A stretch of 64,000 nucleotides of DNA from Jeotgalicoccus nanhaiensis (GTDB lineage: Bacteria; Bacillota; Bacilli; Staphylococcales; Salinicoccaceae). The DNA is taken from contig SPPL01000002.1 of assembly GCA_004570955.1 (NCBI GenBank), positions 124,001-188,000 of the forward strand, in the 5' to 3' direction. Below the pieces are notes generated by a model. The model was not told the DNA's origin. It saw only the letters and a program-made list of their open reading frames with translations, and searched no databases. Both the position numbers and the translations under genes were made by a program. Of the stretch, positions 7,998 to 20,575 are shown in pieces (the stretch's first letter is position 1; every line of letters begins with the position of its first letter).

Positions 7998-8852
7998 ATG
8001 AGAGTGACTAAGTTTTTTAATCGAAACCGCATGTTAATCGTGCTGTTTGGCATAGTAGTATTAATTGCATTAATCGGTTTTTCTTTGTCGGACAGAGATT
8101 CCACAACGAAAGCGGAGCAGTTCACCGGTGATACGGCAGCCGCGACTCAAAAGGTTGTCGATGCGCCGTTCAGCTTTATAGGAAATATATTTTCAAACAT
8201 TGCAGGAAGTTTCAGTGCACTTGAAGAAAACGAGGAACTGAAACAGCAGCTCGATATGCTGCCGCAGCTGCAGGCGGACAATGAACGTCTCAAGGCTGAA
8301 AACGAAGAGCTGCGAGAGTCTCTGGAAGTAAGTTCCAGTATGGCTTACGAGACTGTCAATGCCCGGGTTATTTCACGTGCACCTGACCAGTGGCTTGAAT
8401 CCTTTACGATTGATAAGGGAGAAAAAGACGGCATTAAAGAAGGCATGGCAGTGTCGACATCGGAAGGACTGGTCGGGATTGTTAAACGCGTTAACGGTAA
8501 ATCGAGTTTTATCGAGATGATTTCGACGAATGCATCACAAAATAACCTGTCGGTTGAAGTCAGACACAATGATGAAGCTGTTTACGGCAACATCCGCAAC
8601 TTCGATACGGAAAATGATGTGCTGGTCGTGGAAAATATTAAAAGCCAGGTAAAACTTGAAAAAGGCGACGAAGTATTTACATCGGGGCTGACAGGTGCTT
8701 TCCCTGAAGGTATTGTTATCGGTAAAGTAGTGGAAGTTGAAAACGATGAGTACGGACTGAGCCAGAACGCTTACGTACAGATGAACAGTGACTTAAATGA
8801 TGTGGATAATGTGTTTGTCTTAAAACGCGATCCTGAGTCACTGGAGGATTGA
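7998..8852 (+). CDS. mreC: Rod shape-determining protein MreC
   Basis: The 284-aa protein has one N-terminal membrane helix (about residues 13-32), a coiled coil (about 65-110, with ELKQQLDMLPQLQADNERLKAE pattern) and the paired beta-barrel domain ending FPEGIVIGKV. MreC organises the peptidoglycan elongation complex at the membrane. ATG 7998, preceded by GGGGGCGGC, is preferred over an upstream in-frame ATG at 7959 that would fall inside the probable -10 region (TATTAT near 7963). Cocci of this family keep mreC and mreD although they lack mreB; mreB is not adjacent here. Confidence 0.92.
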   Translation: MRVTKFFNRNRMLIVLFGIVVLIALIGFSLSDRDSTTKAEQFTGDTAAATQKVVDAPFSFIGNIFSNIAGSFSALEENEELKQQLDMLPQLQADNERLKAENEELRESLEVSSSMAYETVNARVISRAPDQWLESFTIDKGEKDGIKEGMAVSTSEGLVGIVKRVNGKSSFIEMISTNASQNNLSVEVRHNDEAVYGNIRNFDTENDVLVVENIKSQVKLEKGDEVFTSGLTGAFPEGIVIGKVVEVENDEYGLSQNAYVQMNSDLNDVDNVFVLKRDPESLED

Positions 8853-8857
8853 CAAAT

Positions 8858-9376
8858 ATGCAGACGATAGTAATTTTTATTATAGGAATATTACTCATGT
8901 ATACTGATATGGCTTTTACCGGCTTCAGTCCGATGATGGTTTTTGGAGTTGAAGTTTACTTTGTGCCGAAGCTTCTGTTTATGTATATTCTGCTTTTAAC
9001 GATATACGCGGGGCCGGGAATCAGTATGTTTTTTGCTGCTGTGTTCGGTATTATGCTCGATGTGTACATCGGTTCGCTGTACGGTGTTCACATCTTTGGT
9101 TTTATCGCCTTCGTAGTCTTTATGCAGGCAGCTTTCAGAGTGTTCTACAGGGATTTTGTAGCCATGGCCTTTGTCGTGCTGCTGAACACCTTTCTTTTCG
9201 ATTTATACCAGTACGCGATTTACCGGGTGCTCGATTTCATAGCGATGCCGTTTTTCGACTATATCGCGCTCCGGGCAATTCCGAGCGTACTGGTCAGTGC
9301 GCTGTTTTTCGTTATCCTTTATGTCCTTGCCATTCAGACGGCGAAGGTCAGAAAAGAATTGCGGAGAATCAATTGA
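8858..9376 (+). CDS. mreD: Rod shape-determining protein MreD
   Basis: A 172-aa integral membrane protein with five or so helices and the conserved segment FGIMLDVYIGSLYGVHIFGF. It partners MreC in directing cell-wall synthesis. CTGGAGG at 8841-8847 is 10 bp before ATG 8858; a TTG at 8849 is too close to it. The TGA stop codon (9374-9376) lies inside the -35 hexamer of the rplU promoter. Confidence 0.9.
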   Translation: MQTIVIFIIGILLMYTDMAFTGFSPMMVFGVEVYFVPKLLFMYILLLTIYAGPGISMFFAAVFGIMLDVYIGSLYGVHIFGFIAFVVFMQAAFRVFYRDFVAMAFVVLLNTFLFDLYQYAIYRVLDFIAMPFFDYIALRAIPSVLVSALFFVILYVLAIQTAKVRKELRRIN

Positions 9377-9401
9377 CACAGCCATTTATATTTTATATAA
9401 T
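9373..9401 (+). promoter_or_regulatory. Consensus SigA promoter of the rplU-prp-rpmA operon
   Basis: TTGACA at 9373-9378, 17-bp spacer and TATAAT at 9396-9401 match the SigA consensus exactly. The -35 box contains the mreD stop codon. Transcription should begin near 9408. Confidence 0.85.
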
Positions 9402-9407
9402 ACAGTA

Positions 9408-9495
9408 GTTGATGAAACGTAAACGTCAACCGCACATGTATAGGTTTAAGCGGCAGAGCCCACCTATAGTGGCGTGTCTTAAATAATAGGAGGTG
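9408..9495 (+). promoter_or_regulatory. Ribosomal protein L21 leader
   Basis: The 5' untranslated region of rplU contains CGTCAACCGCACATGTATAGG, GGCAGAGCCCACCTATAGTGG and CGTGTCTTAAATAATAGGAGG. This matches the L21 leader of Firmicutes, a structured RNA thought to let L21 or another ribosomal protein repress its own operon. The identification is by remembered sequence pattern, not by a covariance search. Confidence 0.8.
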
Positions 9496-9500
9496 TAAGT

Positions 9501-9809
9501 ATGTTTGCAATCATCGAAACAGGTGGTAAACAGGTAAAAGTTGAAGAAGGTCAATCAATCTTCGTTGAAAAATTAGAAGTTGAAGAAGGCGCTGAATTCA
9601 CGTTTGACAAAGTACTTTTTGTTGGAGGCGACAACGCTAAAGTTGGAGTTCCTACAGTTGAAGGTGCTACTGTTACAGCTACAGTTGAAAAGCATGGACG
9701 CGGTAAAAAGATTAACGTTATCAAGTTCAAACGCAGAAAAAACTACAGCCGTAAACAAGGTCATCGTCAGCCTTATACTAAATTAACAATCGGCAAAATC
9801 AACGCGTAA
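9501..9809 (+). CDS. rplU: 50S ribosomal protein L21
   Basis: A 102-aa protein of exactly the usual length, beginning [18 protein letters not shown] and containing [18 protein letters not shown]21 binds 23S rRNA and is an assembly protein of the large subunit. GGAGGTG precedes the ATG. Its stop codon overlaps the prp start by one base, so the two are translationally coupled. Confidence 0.98.
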   Translation: MFAIIETGGKQVKVEEGQSIFVEKLEVEEGAEFTFDKVLFVGGDNAKVGVPTVEGATVTATVEKHGRGKKINVIKFKRRKNYSRKQGHRQPYTKLTIGKINA

Positions 9810-10129
9810 TGATTAATGTTATCGTTGCCCGTAACAGTGAGAAACATATTACCGGATTTACGATGGACGGACACGCGGACTTTGATGTTCACGGAAAAGA
9901 TCTCGTATGTGCAGGTGCTTCGGCAGTTGTATTCGGCAGTGTGAACGCAGTATTTGCGCTGACTGATTACGAGCCGGCCATAGATATGGCCGACGAAGGT
10001 GGATATTTAAGTGTTAAGCTTGAAGATACATCTGATGACAGAGTTCAATTGATTTTGGAAACAATGATTGTGTCATTAAAAACTATTGAATCAGAATATA
10101 GCGAATTTATAAAAATTGAACATGAGTGA
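9809..10129 (+). CDS. prp: Ribosomal-processing cysteine protease Prp
   Basis: A 106-aa Prp (YsxB) family protein with the catalytic pair His22 (in DGHADFD) and Cys34 (in DLVCAGASAV). In Staphylococcus aureus this enzyme removes the N-terminal extension of L27, an essential step in ribosome maturation. The position between rplU and rpmA is the conserved one, and the substrate gene rpmA here does encode the extension. Overlaps the rplU stop codon. Confidence 0.95.
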   Translation: MINVIVARNSEKHITGFTMDGHADFDVHGKDLVCAGASAVVFGSVNAVFALTDYEPAIDMADEGGYLSVKLEDTSDDRVQLILETMIVSLKTIESEYSEFIKIEHE

Positions 10130-10139
10130 GGTGTATTGA

Positions 10140-10424
10140 ATGTTAAAATTAAACTTACAGTTCTTCGCATCGAAAAAAGGGGTTGGGTCGACTAGAAACG
10201 GTCGTGACTCTGAATCAAAACGCCTTGGTGCCAAAAGACAAGATGGACAATTCGTAACAGGCGGATCTATTTTATTCCGTCAGCGCGGTACTAAAATTCA
10301 CCCGGGTGAAAACGTAGGACGCGGCGGAGATGACACTCTATTCGCGAAAATCGACGGTGTTGTTAAATTCGAACGTGTCGGACGCGACAAAAAACGTGTT
10401 TCTGTATATCAGGAAGCAAAATAA
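10140..10424 (+). CDS. rpmA: 50S ribosomal protein L27 with cleavable N-terminal extension
   Basis: A 94-aa L27. The first residues [10 protein letters not shown] form the Firmicute-specific extension that Prp cuts just before the alanine, leaving the tail that reaches the peptidyl-transferase centre. The rest ([29 protein letters not shown]) is standard L27. The presence of both the extension and prp in one operon is internally consistent. A terminator follows 10 bp downstream. Confidence 0.98.
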   Translation: MLKLNLQFFASKKGVGSTRNGRDSESKRLGAKRQDGQFVTGGSILFRQRGTKIHPGENVGRGGDDTLFAKIDGVVKFERVGRDKKRVSVYQEAK

Positions 10425-10433
10425 TAATTTTGT

Positions 10434-10462
10434 GGCATCAGCTTCTGCTGATGTCTTTTTTT
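10434..10462 (+). terminator. Intrinsic terminator after rpmA
   Basis: CATCAGC (10436-10442) pairs with GCTGATG (10447-10453) around a TTCT loop, followed by C and seven T residues. Confidence 0.85.
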
Positions 10463-10510
10463 ATGAATGTTATAATTAAAAATAAAGAATCTTACATGGA
10501 GGTGAGTGTT

Positions 10511-11791
10511 ATGTTTATAGATTACGTATCCGTCTACTTGAAAGCAGGTAACGGCGGTAACGGTCTGGTAGCATACCGCAGAGAGAAATATATTCCGATG
10601 GGCGGGCCATCCGGCGGAGACGGCGGTAACGGTGCAGATATTATTATGGAAGTAGATGAAGGATTAAGAACTTTAATGGACTTCAGATTCCAGCGTCACT
10701 TTAAAGCATCCCACGGAGAAAATGGAATGAATTCTAATATGCACGGTAAAAACAGTGCGCCATTAGTATTAAAAGTGCCGCCGGGCACCATAGTGAAAAA
10801 CTCGGAGAATGGCGAAACGCTTGCCGATCTGATTGAACACGGCCAGCAGGCGGTAATCGCTAAAGGCGGACGCGGCGGACGCGGCAACTCCCGCTTTGCT
10901 ACAAGCCGCAACCCCGCACCTGACTTTGCGGAAAACGGAGAGCCCGGTCATGAGCTCGAAGTCACAATGGAACTTAAAATGATGGCGGATGTCGGTATTG
11001 TCGGTTTTCCAAGTGTCGGTAAATCAACCCTGCTCGGCACTGTATCAAAGGCGAAACCGAAAGTCGGAGATTATCACTTCACTACGCTGCAGCCGAACCT
11101 CGGCGTAGCACAAACAAAAGACGGAAGAACCTTCGTCATGGCTGATATGCCGGGACTTATTGAAGGCGCATCAGGCGGTACAGGGCTCGGGCACCAGTTT
11201 CTCCGTCATATCGAAAGAACAAAAGTGCTCGTGCACGTAGTGGATATTTCTGAAACTGACGGCAGAGATGCGGTTGAAGATTATAAGACTATCCGCAGAG
11301 AAATGGCGATGTTTAACGAAGAACTCCTCGAGCGTCCGGAAGTTATCGCTTTAAATAAAGTGGAGTTAATCGATCACGATGAAGAAATAATTAATAACTT
11401 TATAGACGGCATTGACTCCGAGAGTGAAATTGTACAAATTTCAGCAGCAACGGGTGAAAATATCGATGCGCTTCTATATAAAGTGGCAGATCTGCTTGAA
11501 GAACAGCCGGTTGTTAAAGAAGAGATTGAGACGGAAAGCCGCGTTGTATACCGTCATGAAAAAGATCCTGATAAATTTGAAATTACACGTGATGATGACG
11601 GTGCCTATGTTGTATCGGGTGCAGCAATTGAACGTCTGTTCATGATGACAGACTTTAACCGCGAAGCCGCAGTACGCAGATTCGCGAGACAAATGCGCAC
11701 GATGGGCATCGATGATGCACTTCGCGACCGGGGTATACAGGCTGGAAATATTGTGCGTATTTTAGGCGGAGAGTTTGAATTTGTAGAATAG
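10511..11791 (+). CDS. obg: GTPase Obg (CgtA)
   Basis: The 426-aa protein shows the three Obg parts: the glycine-rich N-terminal domain (about 1-158, with GGNGGNG and [11 protein letters not shown]), the G domain with G1 GFPSVGKST (about 165-173), G3 [10 protein letters not shown] and G4 NKVE, and the C-terminal OCT domain (about 345-426). Obg acts in 50S subunit assembly and binds (p)ppGpp. ATG 10511 with GGAGGTGAG upstream gives the family start [16 protein letters not shown]; an upstream frame extension from 10430 runs through the rpmA terminator and is not credible. A TATAAT at 10471 may be its own -10. Confidence 0.96.
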   Translation: MFIDYVSVYLKAGNGGNGLVAYRREKYIPMGGPSGGDGGNGADIIMEVDEGLRTLMDFRFQRHFKASHGENGMNSNMHGKNSAPLVLKVPPGTIVKNSENGETLADLIEHGQQAVIAKGGRGGRGNSRFATSRNPAPDFAENGEPGHELEVTMELKMMADVGIVGFPSVGKSTLLGTVSKAKPKVGDYHFTTLQPNLGVAQTKDGRTFVMADMPGLIEGASGGTGLGHQFLRHIERTKVLVHVVDISETDGRDAVEDYKTIRREMAMFNEELLERPEVIALNKVELIDHDEEIINNFIDGIDSESEIVQISAATGENIDALLYKVADLLEEQPVVKEEIETESRVVYRHEKDPDKFEITRDDDGAYVVSGAAIERLFMMTDFNREAAVRRFARQMRTMGIDDALRDRGIQAGNIVRILGGEFEFVE

Positions 11792-11801
11792 GTGATTATA
11801 A

Positions 11802-12395
11802 ATGTATCAGTATATAAAAGGTAAGCTGACGGAAGTCAAACCAGCCGGAGCGACTGTAGAGACAGGCGGTATCGGGTATTTGCTGCTCGTACCGAATCCG
11901 TTCCGGCTTGAAGGCTATATCAATACGGATGTAACGATTTTTACGGAGCTCATTGTAAGGGACGATGCACATACGCTGTACGGCTTTACCAGTGAGAGTG
12001 AAAAATCAATGTTTAAATCTCTCCTGAAAGTGACCGGAATTGGTCCTAAAAGTGCCTTGGCTATACTTGCTGCAGCAACGCCGAATGAAATAATCAATGC
12101 AATAGAACGGGAAGATAATGCTTTTATGCAGAAATTCCCGGGCATTGGGAAAAAGAGTGCCAGCCAGATTATTCTCGACTTAAAAGGCAAGCTGAAGCCG
12201 GATGAAACAGCGGATCCTGCTGAAACAGCGGCTGCTGCTGCGGATTCTGTTTACGTCGATGAGGCGCTGCTTGCGCTTGAAGTGCTCGGCTACTCGAAAC
12301 GTGAGCTGACACGCATCGAGAAGAAACTTGCAAAAGAAAATATCAGTTCTGTTGATGAAGCAGTGAAGCTTGGACTTAAACTATTACTAAATTAA
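11802..12395 (+). CDS. ruvA: Holliday junction branch migration protein RuvA
   Basis: A 197-aa RuvA with the N-terminal OB domain (MYQYIKGKL through [13 protein letters not shown]), two helix-hairpin-helix motifs ([13 protein letters not shown] and [13 protein letters not shown]), and the C-terminal RuvB-contacting domain starting near residue 150. RuvA binds four-way junctions and loads RuvB. AGGTG precedes the ATG, and ruvB starts 13 bp after the stop codon. Confidence 0.97.
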   Translation: MYQYIKGKLTEVKPAGATVETGGIGYLLLVPNPFRLEGYINTDVTIFTELIVRDDAHTLYGFTSESEKSMFKSLLKVTGIGPKSALAILAAATPNEIINAIEREDNAFMQKFPGIGKKSASQIILDLKGKLKPDETADPAETAAAAADSVYVDEALLALEVLGYSKRELTRIEKKLAKENISSVDEAVKLGLKLLLN

Positions 12396-12408
12396 ACGGG
12401 GTGAAGTA

Positions 12409-13407
12409 ATGGATGAACGTATTTTGGATGAGCATGAGCACGATGATGAAGCGTCGCTCGAATTATCGCTCCGGCCGGCAAAATTGCAGCAGTACATCGG
12501 ACAGGATGCGCTTAAAAATAATTTAAGCGTGTTTATCGAGGCGGCAAGAATGCGCGAAGAAGCGCTGGATCATGTAATTCTGCATGGCCCGCCGGGGCTC
12601 GGTAAAACGACGCTTGCCAATATTATCGCTGCTGAAATGAACGTTAATATTAAGACGACATCCGGGCCGGCGGTTGAACGAGCCGGTGACCTCGCTGCGA
12701 TTTTATCCAGTTTAGAACCGGGTGATGTGCTCTTTATCGATGAAATTCACAGACTGCCGCGTTTCGTTGAAGAAATTTTATATTCCGCCATGGAAGATTT
12801 CTTTATCGATGTGGTCATCGGTCAGGGCGATGAAGCGAGAAGTATCAGAATTGATTTGCCGCCGTTTACTTTAGTCGGCGCAACGACCCGTTTCGGAAGT
12901 CTTTCAGCACCGCTCAGAGACCGTTTCGGGGTACAGCTCAGACTGCAGTATTACGACCTTGACAGTCTGAAGCTGATTATCGAGCGGACAGCGGATATTT
13001 TTGAAGTGGCGATTCCGGAAAACAGTTTGGAAGAGCTCGCGAGAAGATCACGCGGCACGCCGAGAATAGCAAACAGACTGCTCCGGCGCGTCAGAGACTT
13101 TTCAATGGTTAAAGGTGAAGAAGCAATTACACTAGATACTACGAATTATGCACTTAAAGTGCTGGAAGTCGATCCGGAAGGCCTTGAGCCGGTTGACCAT
13201 AAAATTATGCGGACGATTATCGGTACATACGGAGGCGGTCCCGTCGGCCTCGAAACCGTTGCGGTATCCATCGGCGAAGAAGTCGTGACACTGAATGATG
13301 TATATGAACCGTATTTAATCCAGCGCGGATTTTTGGAACGGACACCAAGAGGGCGTAAAGCCACAGCGAAATCATTTGAATATTTTAAAAATATTGATTT
13401 GACTTAA
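12409..13407 (+). CDS. ruvB: Holliday junction DNA helicase RuvB
   Basis: A 332-aa AAA+ motor: Walker [10 protein letters not shown] at about residues 60-68, Walker [10 protein letters not shown], sensor [17 protein letters not shown], and the C-terminal winged helix with TPRGRKATA. Two RuvB hexamers pump DNA through the RuvA-bound junction. Length and motifs are standard. A possible extra acidic N-terminus (DEHEHDDE) is of the kind seen in staphylococcal RuvB. Confidence 0.97.
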   Translation: MDERILDEHEHDDEASLELSLRPAKLQQYIGQDALKNNLSVFIEAARMREEALDHVILHGPPGLGKTTLANIIAAEMNVNIKTTSGPAVERAGDLAAILSSLEPGDVLFIDEIHRLPRFVEEILYSAMEDFFIDVVIGQGDEARSIRIDLPPFTLVGATTRFGSLSAPLRDRFGVQLRLQYYDLDSLKLIIERTADIFEVAIPENSLEELARRSRGTPRIANRLLRRVRDFSMVKGEEAITLDTTNYALKVLEVDPEGLEPVDHKIMRTIIGTYGGGPVGLETVAVSIGEEVVTLNDVYEPYLIQRGFLERTPRGRKATAKSFEYFKNIDLT

Positions 13408-13427
13408 GCTGGTTTAGGAGGAAACAC

Positions 13428-15609
<2,182 letters not shown>

Positions 15610-15627
15610 GCAGGAGGAAATTGCGCA

Positions 15628-15885
15628 ATGGAATTACTCGTAACTTTCGCACCGATAATCGTTTTAGTTTTAGTTATGTATTTCTTAATGATCCGCCCGG
15701 CTCAAAAAAGGCAAAAAGCGGTTCAGGAAATGCAGGCTGGACTGAAAAAAGGCGATGAAGTTATTACAATCGGCGGTTTGCACGGCACTGTAGAATCATT
15801 TGACCAGAAACATATGTACTTACGTACTGACGAGTCAGCTGTTCTTAAGTTTGACCGTGTTGCATTAAAAGAAGTTGTAAAATAA
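15628..15885 (+). CDS. yajC: Preprotein translocase subunit YajC
   Basis: A small 85-aa protein with one N-terminal membrane helix, then RPAQKRQKAVQEMQ and a basic-acidic cytoplasmic domain with KKGDEVITIGGLHG. YajC associates with SecDF and the translocon. It precedes secDF as in most bacteria, although here a terminator and probably a new promoter separate the two. Confidence 0.94.
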   Translation: MELLVTFAPIIVLVLVMYFLMIRPAQKRQKAVQEMQAGLKKGDEVITIGGLHGTVESFDQKHMYLRTDESAVLKFDRVALKEVVK

Positions 15886-15898
15886 ATACAAGAAACCT

Positions 15899-15923
15899 AA
15901 GTCGGCATTTGTCGGCTTTTTTT
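15899..15923 (+). terminator. Intrinsic terminator after yajC
   Basis: An 8-bp stem AAGTCGGC/GTCGGCTT around an ATTT loop (two G-U pairs), followed by a T run. It only folds in RNA because of the wobble pairs. Confidence 0.65.
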
Positions 15924-15983
15924 ATTTATCTTTGTAATTTTTAACGTTATAATTAACTCATTGTAAAAACTAGAGGTGTCAAC

Positions 15984-18263
15984 GTGAAAAAGAAATCCAG
16001 TAAATTAATTATTGCACTGATGATTGTTGTTGTACTGTTTACAACAATCGCCTTAACGCTTAAAGATGTATTAAATAACGTCAATCTCGGCCTGGATCTC
16101 CAGGGCGGTTTTGAAGTTCTTTATCAGGTCGAACCTCTTGAAGAAGGGGATACGATTGATGACAGCGCAGTCCGGAGTACAGCTTCAACTCTCGATTCAA
16201 GAGTTAACGTTCTCGGTGTGTCGGAACCGAATATACAAATTGAAGACAATAACAGAATCAGAGTGCAGCTTGCCGGTGTCGATGACCAGCAGGAAGCAAG
16301 GGAGCTTTTAAGCACCCAGGCTGAACTGACAATTCGCGACGTCGACGATAATGTACTGCTGTCCGGCAAAGACTTAGTCCAGGGCGGTGCGTCTCAGGAT
16401 TATGATGAGATGAACAATGCAATGGTGTCTTTAGAACTGCGTGACAGCAATAAGTTTAAAGAAGTGACTGAAGAAATTTCACAGCGTCCTCCGGGTGAAA
16501 ACCTGATGGTCATCTGGATGGATTTCACAGAAGGTGAAGATTCATTTCTAGAGGAAGTGCAGAAGGAAGATCCTAAATTTATTTCAGCTCCGACGGTGTC
16601 ACAGCCGATTAACTCTACGGATGTAATGATCTCAGGCGGTTTTGAAGGGCAGGAAGGTGTCGAACGTGCACAGAATATTTCCTCCCTCCTTAATTCCGGA
16701 TCACTGCCGGTTAAACTCGATGAAGTGTATTCGACTTCAGTCGGTGCGCAGTTCGGTGAACAGGCACTTGATGAAACAGTCACAGCCGGTCTGATTGGTG
16801 TCGGTCTCGTCTTCCTGTTCATGCTCGTGTTTTACAGACTGCCGGGGCTTGTGGCGGTTATTACACTGACTGTGTATATTTACCTGACGCTCGTCGGTTT
16901 TAACGCAATCAGCGGTATGCTGACACTGCCCGGGATTGCAGCTTTAATTTTAGGTGTCGGCATGGCTGTCGATGCAAACATTATCCTGTATGAACGGCTG
17001 AAAGACGAGCTCCGAATCGGCCGCAGCTTAAAACAGGCTTACAAGAGAGCAGCAGCGTCATCCTTATGGACTATTGTTGATGCTAACCTGACGACGCTCA
17101 TTGCAGCAATCGTGCTGTTTATATTCGGTACGAGCAGTGTTAAAGGCTTCGCAACGATGCTTCTCTTATCCATTTTAATGAGTTTCGTTACTGCGGTATT
17201 CCTGACACGTGTCATCATGTCACTGATTGTCCAGTCGAATTACGCAAATGGTAAAACAGGCTGGTTTGGTGTCAGCAGAAAACATGTTCACAATATTTCA
17301 GAAGGAAAAGATATTGAAGATCTGACTTCTCCGTGGGACCGCTTTGATTTCGTTAAACATGCAAATAAATTCTTTGCTTTAAGCGGAATTATTGTGGCTC
17401 TGGGAATTGTCATTCTGTTTATTTTCAGGCTGAATCTCGGCATCGACTTTACAAGCGGTACGCGGGCTGATATTACGACGGATGGAAATGCTACGGTTGA
17501 ACAAGTTGAAGACGAATTGACTTCACTCGGCATACCGCCTGAGAACCTGACGATGTCCGGAGAAGATACAATCGTCGCACGCTACGGTGTCGACTTGACT
17601 CAGGAAGAAGTCACCGCAATGCAGAATGAATTTAATGATATGTATGGACATGAGCCGATGATCAGTACAGTCAGTCCTGTTATCGGACAGGAGCTGGTGC
17701 AGAATGCAGTTATTGCGCTGATTATTGCATCGCTCGGTATAATTATCTATGCGTCCCTGCGTTTTGAGTGGCGTATGGCAGTGCCGGCAGTACTTGCCCT
17801 CCTGCACGATGTCTTTATTATTATTGCAGTATTTTCAATTCTGCGGATCGAAGTTGATATTACAATTATTGCAGCAGTACTGACGGTTGTCGGCTACTCT
17901 ATTAACGATACAATTGTTACCATGGACAGAATACGTGAAAACAACCGCAAGATTAAGGTCATCAGAAGCGAAGAAGAAATCAATACGATTATTAACCGCT
18001 CCTTGAGACAGACAGCAACGCGTTCAATCAATACGATTCTGACTGTATTAATCGTCGTTGTCTTCCTCGTGCTGTTCGGTGCATCATCAATCTTTAACTT
18101 CTCGCTTGCGCTGTTAATCGGTCTGGTGAGCGGTGTATACTCATCGTTCTTCATTGCAATACAGCTGTGGGGTGTCTTAAAACGCAGACAGCTTAGAAAA
18201 TCAGGCGGAGAAATTGTTGTCTATACTGAGAAAGCTAAAAATGATGATAAAGTGGTAGTATAA
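15984..18263 (+). CDS. secDF: Protein translocase subunit SecDF (fused)
   Basis: A 759-aa fusion of SecD and SecF, the arrangement found in Bacillus and Staphylococcus. The SecD half has an N-terminal helix, a large extracytoplasmic P1 domain (NLGLDLQGGFEVLY start) and five more helices with LGVGMAVDANIILYERLKDE. The SecF half begins near residue 450 with NLGIDFTSGTR and ends with SINDTIVTMDRIREN. SecDF uses the proton gradient to help pull exported proteins. The start is GTG 15984 with AGAGGTGT upstream. Confidence 0.96.
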   Translation: MKKKSSKLIIALMIVVVLFTTIALTLKDVLNNVNLGLDLQGGFEVLYQVEPLEEGDTIDDSAVRSTASTLDSRVNVLGVSEPNIQIEDNNRIRVQLAGVDDQQEARELLSTQAELTIRDVDDNVLLSGKDLVQGGASQDYDEMNNAMVSLELRDSNKFKEVTEEISQRPPGENLMVIWMDFTEGEDSFLEEVQKEDPKFISAPTVSQPINSTDVMISGGFEGQEGVERAQNISSLLNSGSLPVKLDEVYSTSVGAQFGEQALDETVTAGLIGVGLVFLFMLVFYRLPGLVAVITLTVYIYLTLVGFNAISGMLTLPGIAALILGVGMAVDANIILYERLKDELRIGRSLKQAYKRAAASSLWTIVDANLTTLIAAIVLFIFGTSSVKGFATMLLLSILMSFVTAVFLTRVIMSLIVQSNYANGKTGWFGVSRKHVHNISEGKDIEDLTSPWDRFDFVKHANKFFALSGIIVALGIVILFIFRLNLGIDFTSGTRADITTDGNATVEQVEDELTSLGIPPENLTMSGEDTIVARYGVDLTQEEVTAMQNEFNDMYGHEPMISTVSPVIGQELVQNAVIALIIASLGIIIYASLRFEWRMAVPAVLALLHDVFIIIAVFSILRIEVDITIIAAVLTVVGYSINDTIVTMDRIRENNRKIKVIRSEEEINTIINRSLRQTATRSINTILTVLIVVVFLVLFGASSIFNFSLALLIGLVSGVYSSFFIAIQLWGVLKRRQLRKSGGEIVVYTEKAKNDDKVVV

Positions 18264-18276
18264 TAATAGTAAATTC

Positions 18277-18306
18277 AAAACGTCCGGGTGCGCCTGGACG
18301 TTTTTT
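18277..18306 (+). terminator. Intrinsic terminator after secDF
   Basis: Perfect 9-bp stem AAAACGTCC (18277-18285) / GGACGTTTT (18296-18304) with a T run. Confidence 0.85.
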
Positions 18307-18321
18307 AAAAAGGTGATAATT

Positions 18322-20562
18322 ATGTTTACATCAAAATATACATGGCAGGTGCGGGAACGCACTGAACAGTTAAGCGAGGATATTAAAAAAGAATATAAAT
18401 TGAATCATCTGGAAGTAACCTTGCTTGAAAACCGGGGTTATAATACACAGGAGCAGGTGGATGAAATTCTCGCACCTTCTGAGTATAACTGGCAGTATAT
18501 GCCGAATATTAATGAAGCGACAGCAATGATAAAAAAACATCTGGACGCGGAGTCCCGAATTTTAATTTACGGCGACTATGATGCGGACGGGATAACCAGC
18601 ACCGCGATTTTATACGACGCGCTGAGAGCTGAAAATGAAAATGTTTTTTATTTTATCCCGAACAGAATGGAACACGGCTACGGTCCGAACTACGATTTCT
18701 TTGAATTCGAAGTCGTCGGGAATGCAGATCTTGTGATTACGGTTGACAACGGTGTCGCAGCAGCAAAGGAAATCGCACTGCTCCGTGAAAATAATATCGA
18801 TACAGTGATTATAGATCACCACGCTTTTGCAGATGAAATTCCGGATGCAGTGATCGTTCATGCCGGTTATCCGGAAAGTAAATATCCTTTCCAGGAACTT
18901 GCGGGTGTCGGTGCTGCTTACAAGGTTATCCAGGCTCTTGGTCTCGCTAAAGATGAGTATCTCGGACTTGTCGCTATAGGCACAGTCGCAGATATCGTCT
19001 CGATGACGGATGAGAATAAATTTCTCGTAACAAGAGGACTCGCTGAACTGAATCAGAAGATGCCGCTCGGTTTATCAACATTATTAAAAATGAGCAATCA
19101 TACAGGAACAATTGACGAAGAGACAATCGGTTTTACTATTGCACCGAGGTTAAATGCGACAGGGAGAATGGACGAAGCGTCAATTGGTGTGGAACTGTTA
19201 CTGGCGGATGATGAGAACCGTGCATATGAAATTGCCTCCGGCATTGAAGAACTGAATACCGAGAGAAAAGCACTGGTTGAAACGATTTATAAAGAAGCGG
19301 CTGAACAGGTCGATGAAAGTAATGAAATTAATATTGTCGCGGGCGAAGACTGGCATCAGGGTGTACTCGGCATTGTGGCATCGAGACTCGTCGACAGGTT
19401 CGGCAAGCCTGCGATTGTTATGAGCAGTGATTTTGATGTGTATAAAGGTTCGGCACGTTCAATTGAAGGTATTGATCTCCTCGGTGTTCTGAAAAAATAT
19501 CCCGATTATTTCAATACGCTTGGCGGTCATTCCCAGGCGCTCGGCTTATCGGTCTACGAAGACTCTCTTGATGAATTTAAAAAAACAATAACCGGATATT
19601 TTAATGAGCTGAATCTTAACTTAAAACCTGTTCAGTATATTGATTATAAGGTGACGGGTGACAATTTAACTCTGAAAGATTTTGAACGCATCAGAAGATT
19701 AAAACCTTTTGGCAAAGATTTTAATACACCGGTATTTATGATTGCGAATCAGACAGTTAAGAGTATCCGTCAGGTCGGCAAAGACTTATCGCATATTAAA
19801 ATTACGCTGCAGGAGCTGGATATCGATATTATCGGCTTTAAATTCGGTTTTCTTCACAGCGAAGTGCAGAGCGGCGACAAAATCAGTTTAATAGGCAGGC
19901 TGAATATTAACGACTTTAATCATAAGCGCACACTGCAGATGGTCCTGATGGATGCGCGCATTGACGATTTGCAGATTATTGATATGCGTGCTAAAAACGA
20001 GCAGAATTTTTCACTTATTAAAAGCGATGATCTGTTCGTCACGAGCGAAGGTAATGACGGCAAAGAAAATTACTTTACGTACGGGGACCCGCTGCCGATT
20101 GCAGTGGATACTGTAGTGCTGCGGGATATTCCTTATGATCTTGAGGAGCTGAAGACAACACTGAAAGGGCTGCAGGCTTCTAAAATCATTGTAATCTTCA
20201 ACGATAAAAATGAACTGTTTTTTGAAGGGCTGCCGTCGAAACAGCTGATTGAACAGACAGATGAAATTATTATGAATGCGAAGAACGGGGCAATAGATTT
20301 AACTGTCCATGCGCCACATCTTGCAAAAAGAATAGGCACTTCGATGAGAAATTTAAAAATTATTACCGATATTTTAGCAGATTTGTCACGAATCCGCCTC
20401 GAAAATGGTATAGTATATAAGGATGAAGTACAGAGCGGGATCAATATAGAAAACAGTCAATATTTAAAACGCTTAACTACTAAAATTGAAGCCGAGGCAA
20501 AACTGAAAATGTCTTCCGGCCAAAGTATGAAAGATTATTTACGTACATTAATTACAGCGTAA
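18322..20562 (+). CDS. recJ: Single-stranded-DNA-specific exonuclease RecJ
   Basis: A 746-aa RecJ with the DHH phosphoesterase motifs ([27 protein letters not shown]) and the DHHA1 region with [14 protein letters not shown] and [10 protein letters not shown]. The long C-terminal extension after residue 560 is the Firmicute RecJ_C type. It degrades 5' single strands in recombination and mismatch repair. AAAAGGTG is 7 bp before ATG 18322; the GTG at 18313 lies within the ribosome binding site. Confidence 0.95.
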   Translation: MFTSKYTWQVRERTEQLSEDIKKEYKLNHLEVTLLENRGYNTQEQVDEILAPSEYNWQYMPNINEATAMIKKHLDAESRILIYGDYDADGITSTAILYDALRAENENVFYFIPNRMEHGYGPNYDFFEFEVVGNADLVITVDNGVAAAKEIALLRENNIDTVIIDHHAFADEIPDAVIVHAGYPESKYPFQELAGVGAAYKVIQALGLAKDEYLGLVAIGTVADIVSMTDENKFLVTRGLAELNQKMPLGLSTLLKMSNHTGTIDEETIGFTIAPRLNATGRMDEASIGVELLLADDENRAYEIASGIEELNTERKALVETIYKEAAEQVDESNEINIVAGEDWHQGVLGIVASRLVDRFGKPAIVMSSDFDVYKGSARSIEGIDLLGVLKKYPDYFNTLGGHSQALGLSVYEDSLDEFKKTITGYFNELNLNLKPVQYIDYKVTGDNLTLKDFERIRRLKPFGKDFNTPVFMIANQTVKSIRQVGKDLSHIKITLQELDIDIIGFKFGFLHSEVQSGDKISLIGRLNINDFNHKRTLQMVLMDARIDDLQIIDMRAKNEQNFSLIKSDDLFVTSEGNDGKENYFTYGDPLPIAVDTVVLRDIPYDLEELKTTLKGLQASKIIVIFNDKNELFFEGLPSKQLIEQTDEIIMNAKNGAIDLTVHAPHLAKRIGTSMRNLKIITDILADLSRIRLENGIVYKDEVQSGINIENSQYLKRLTTKIEAEAKLKMSSGQSMKDYLRTLITA

Positions 20563-20575
20563 ATTGGAGGAAATT

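Noticed and set aside
10430-10510. N-terminal extension of obg from 10430
   Set aside because: It translates the rpmA terminator and lacks similarity to Obg; ATG 10511 has GGAGGTGAG.
12211-12246. Short GCTGAAACAGCG-type repeat within ruvA
   Set aside because: It lies in the variable Ala-rich linker of RuvA ([15 protein letters not shown]) and is ordinary coding sequence.
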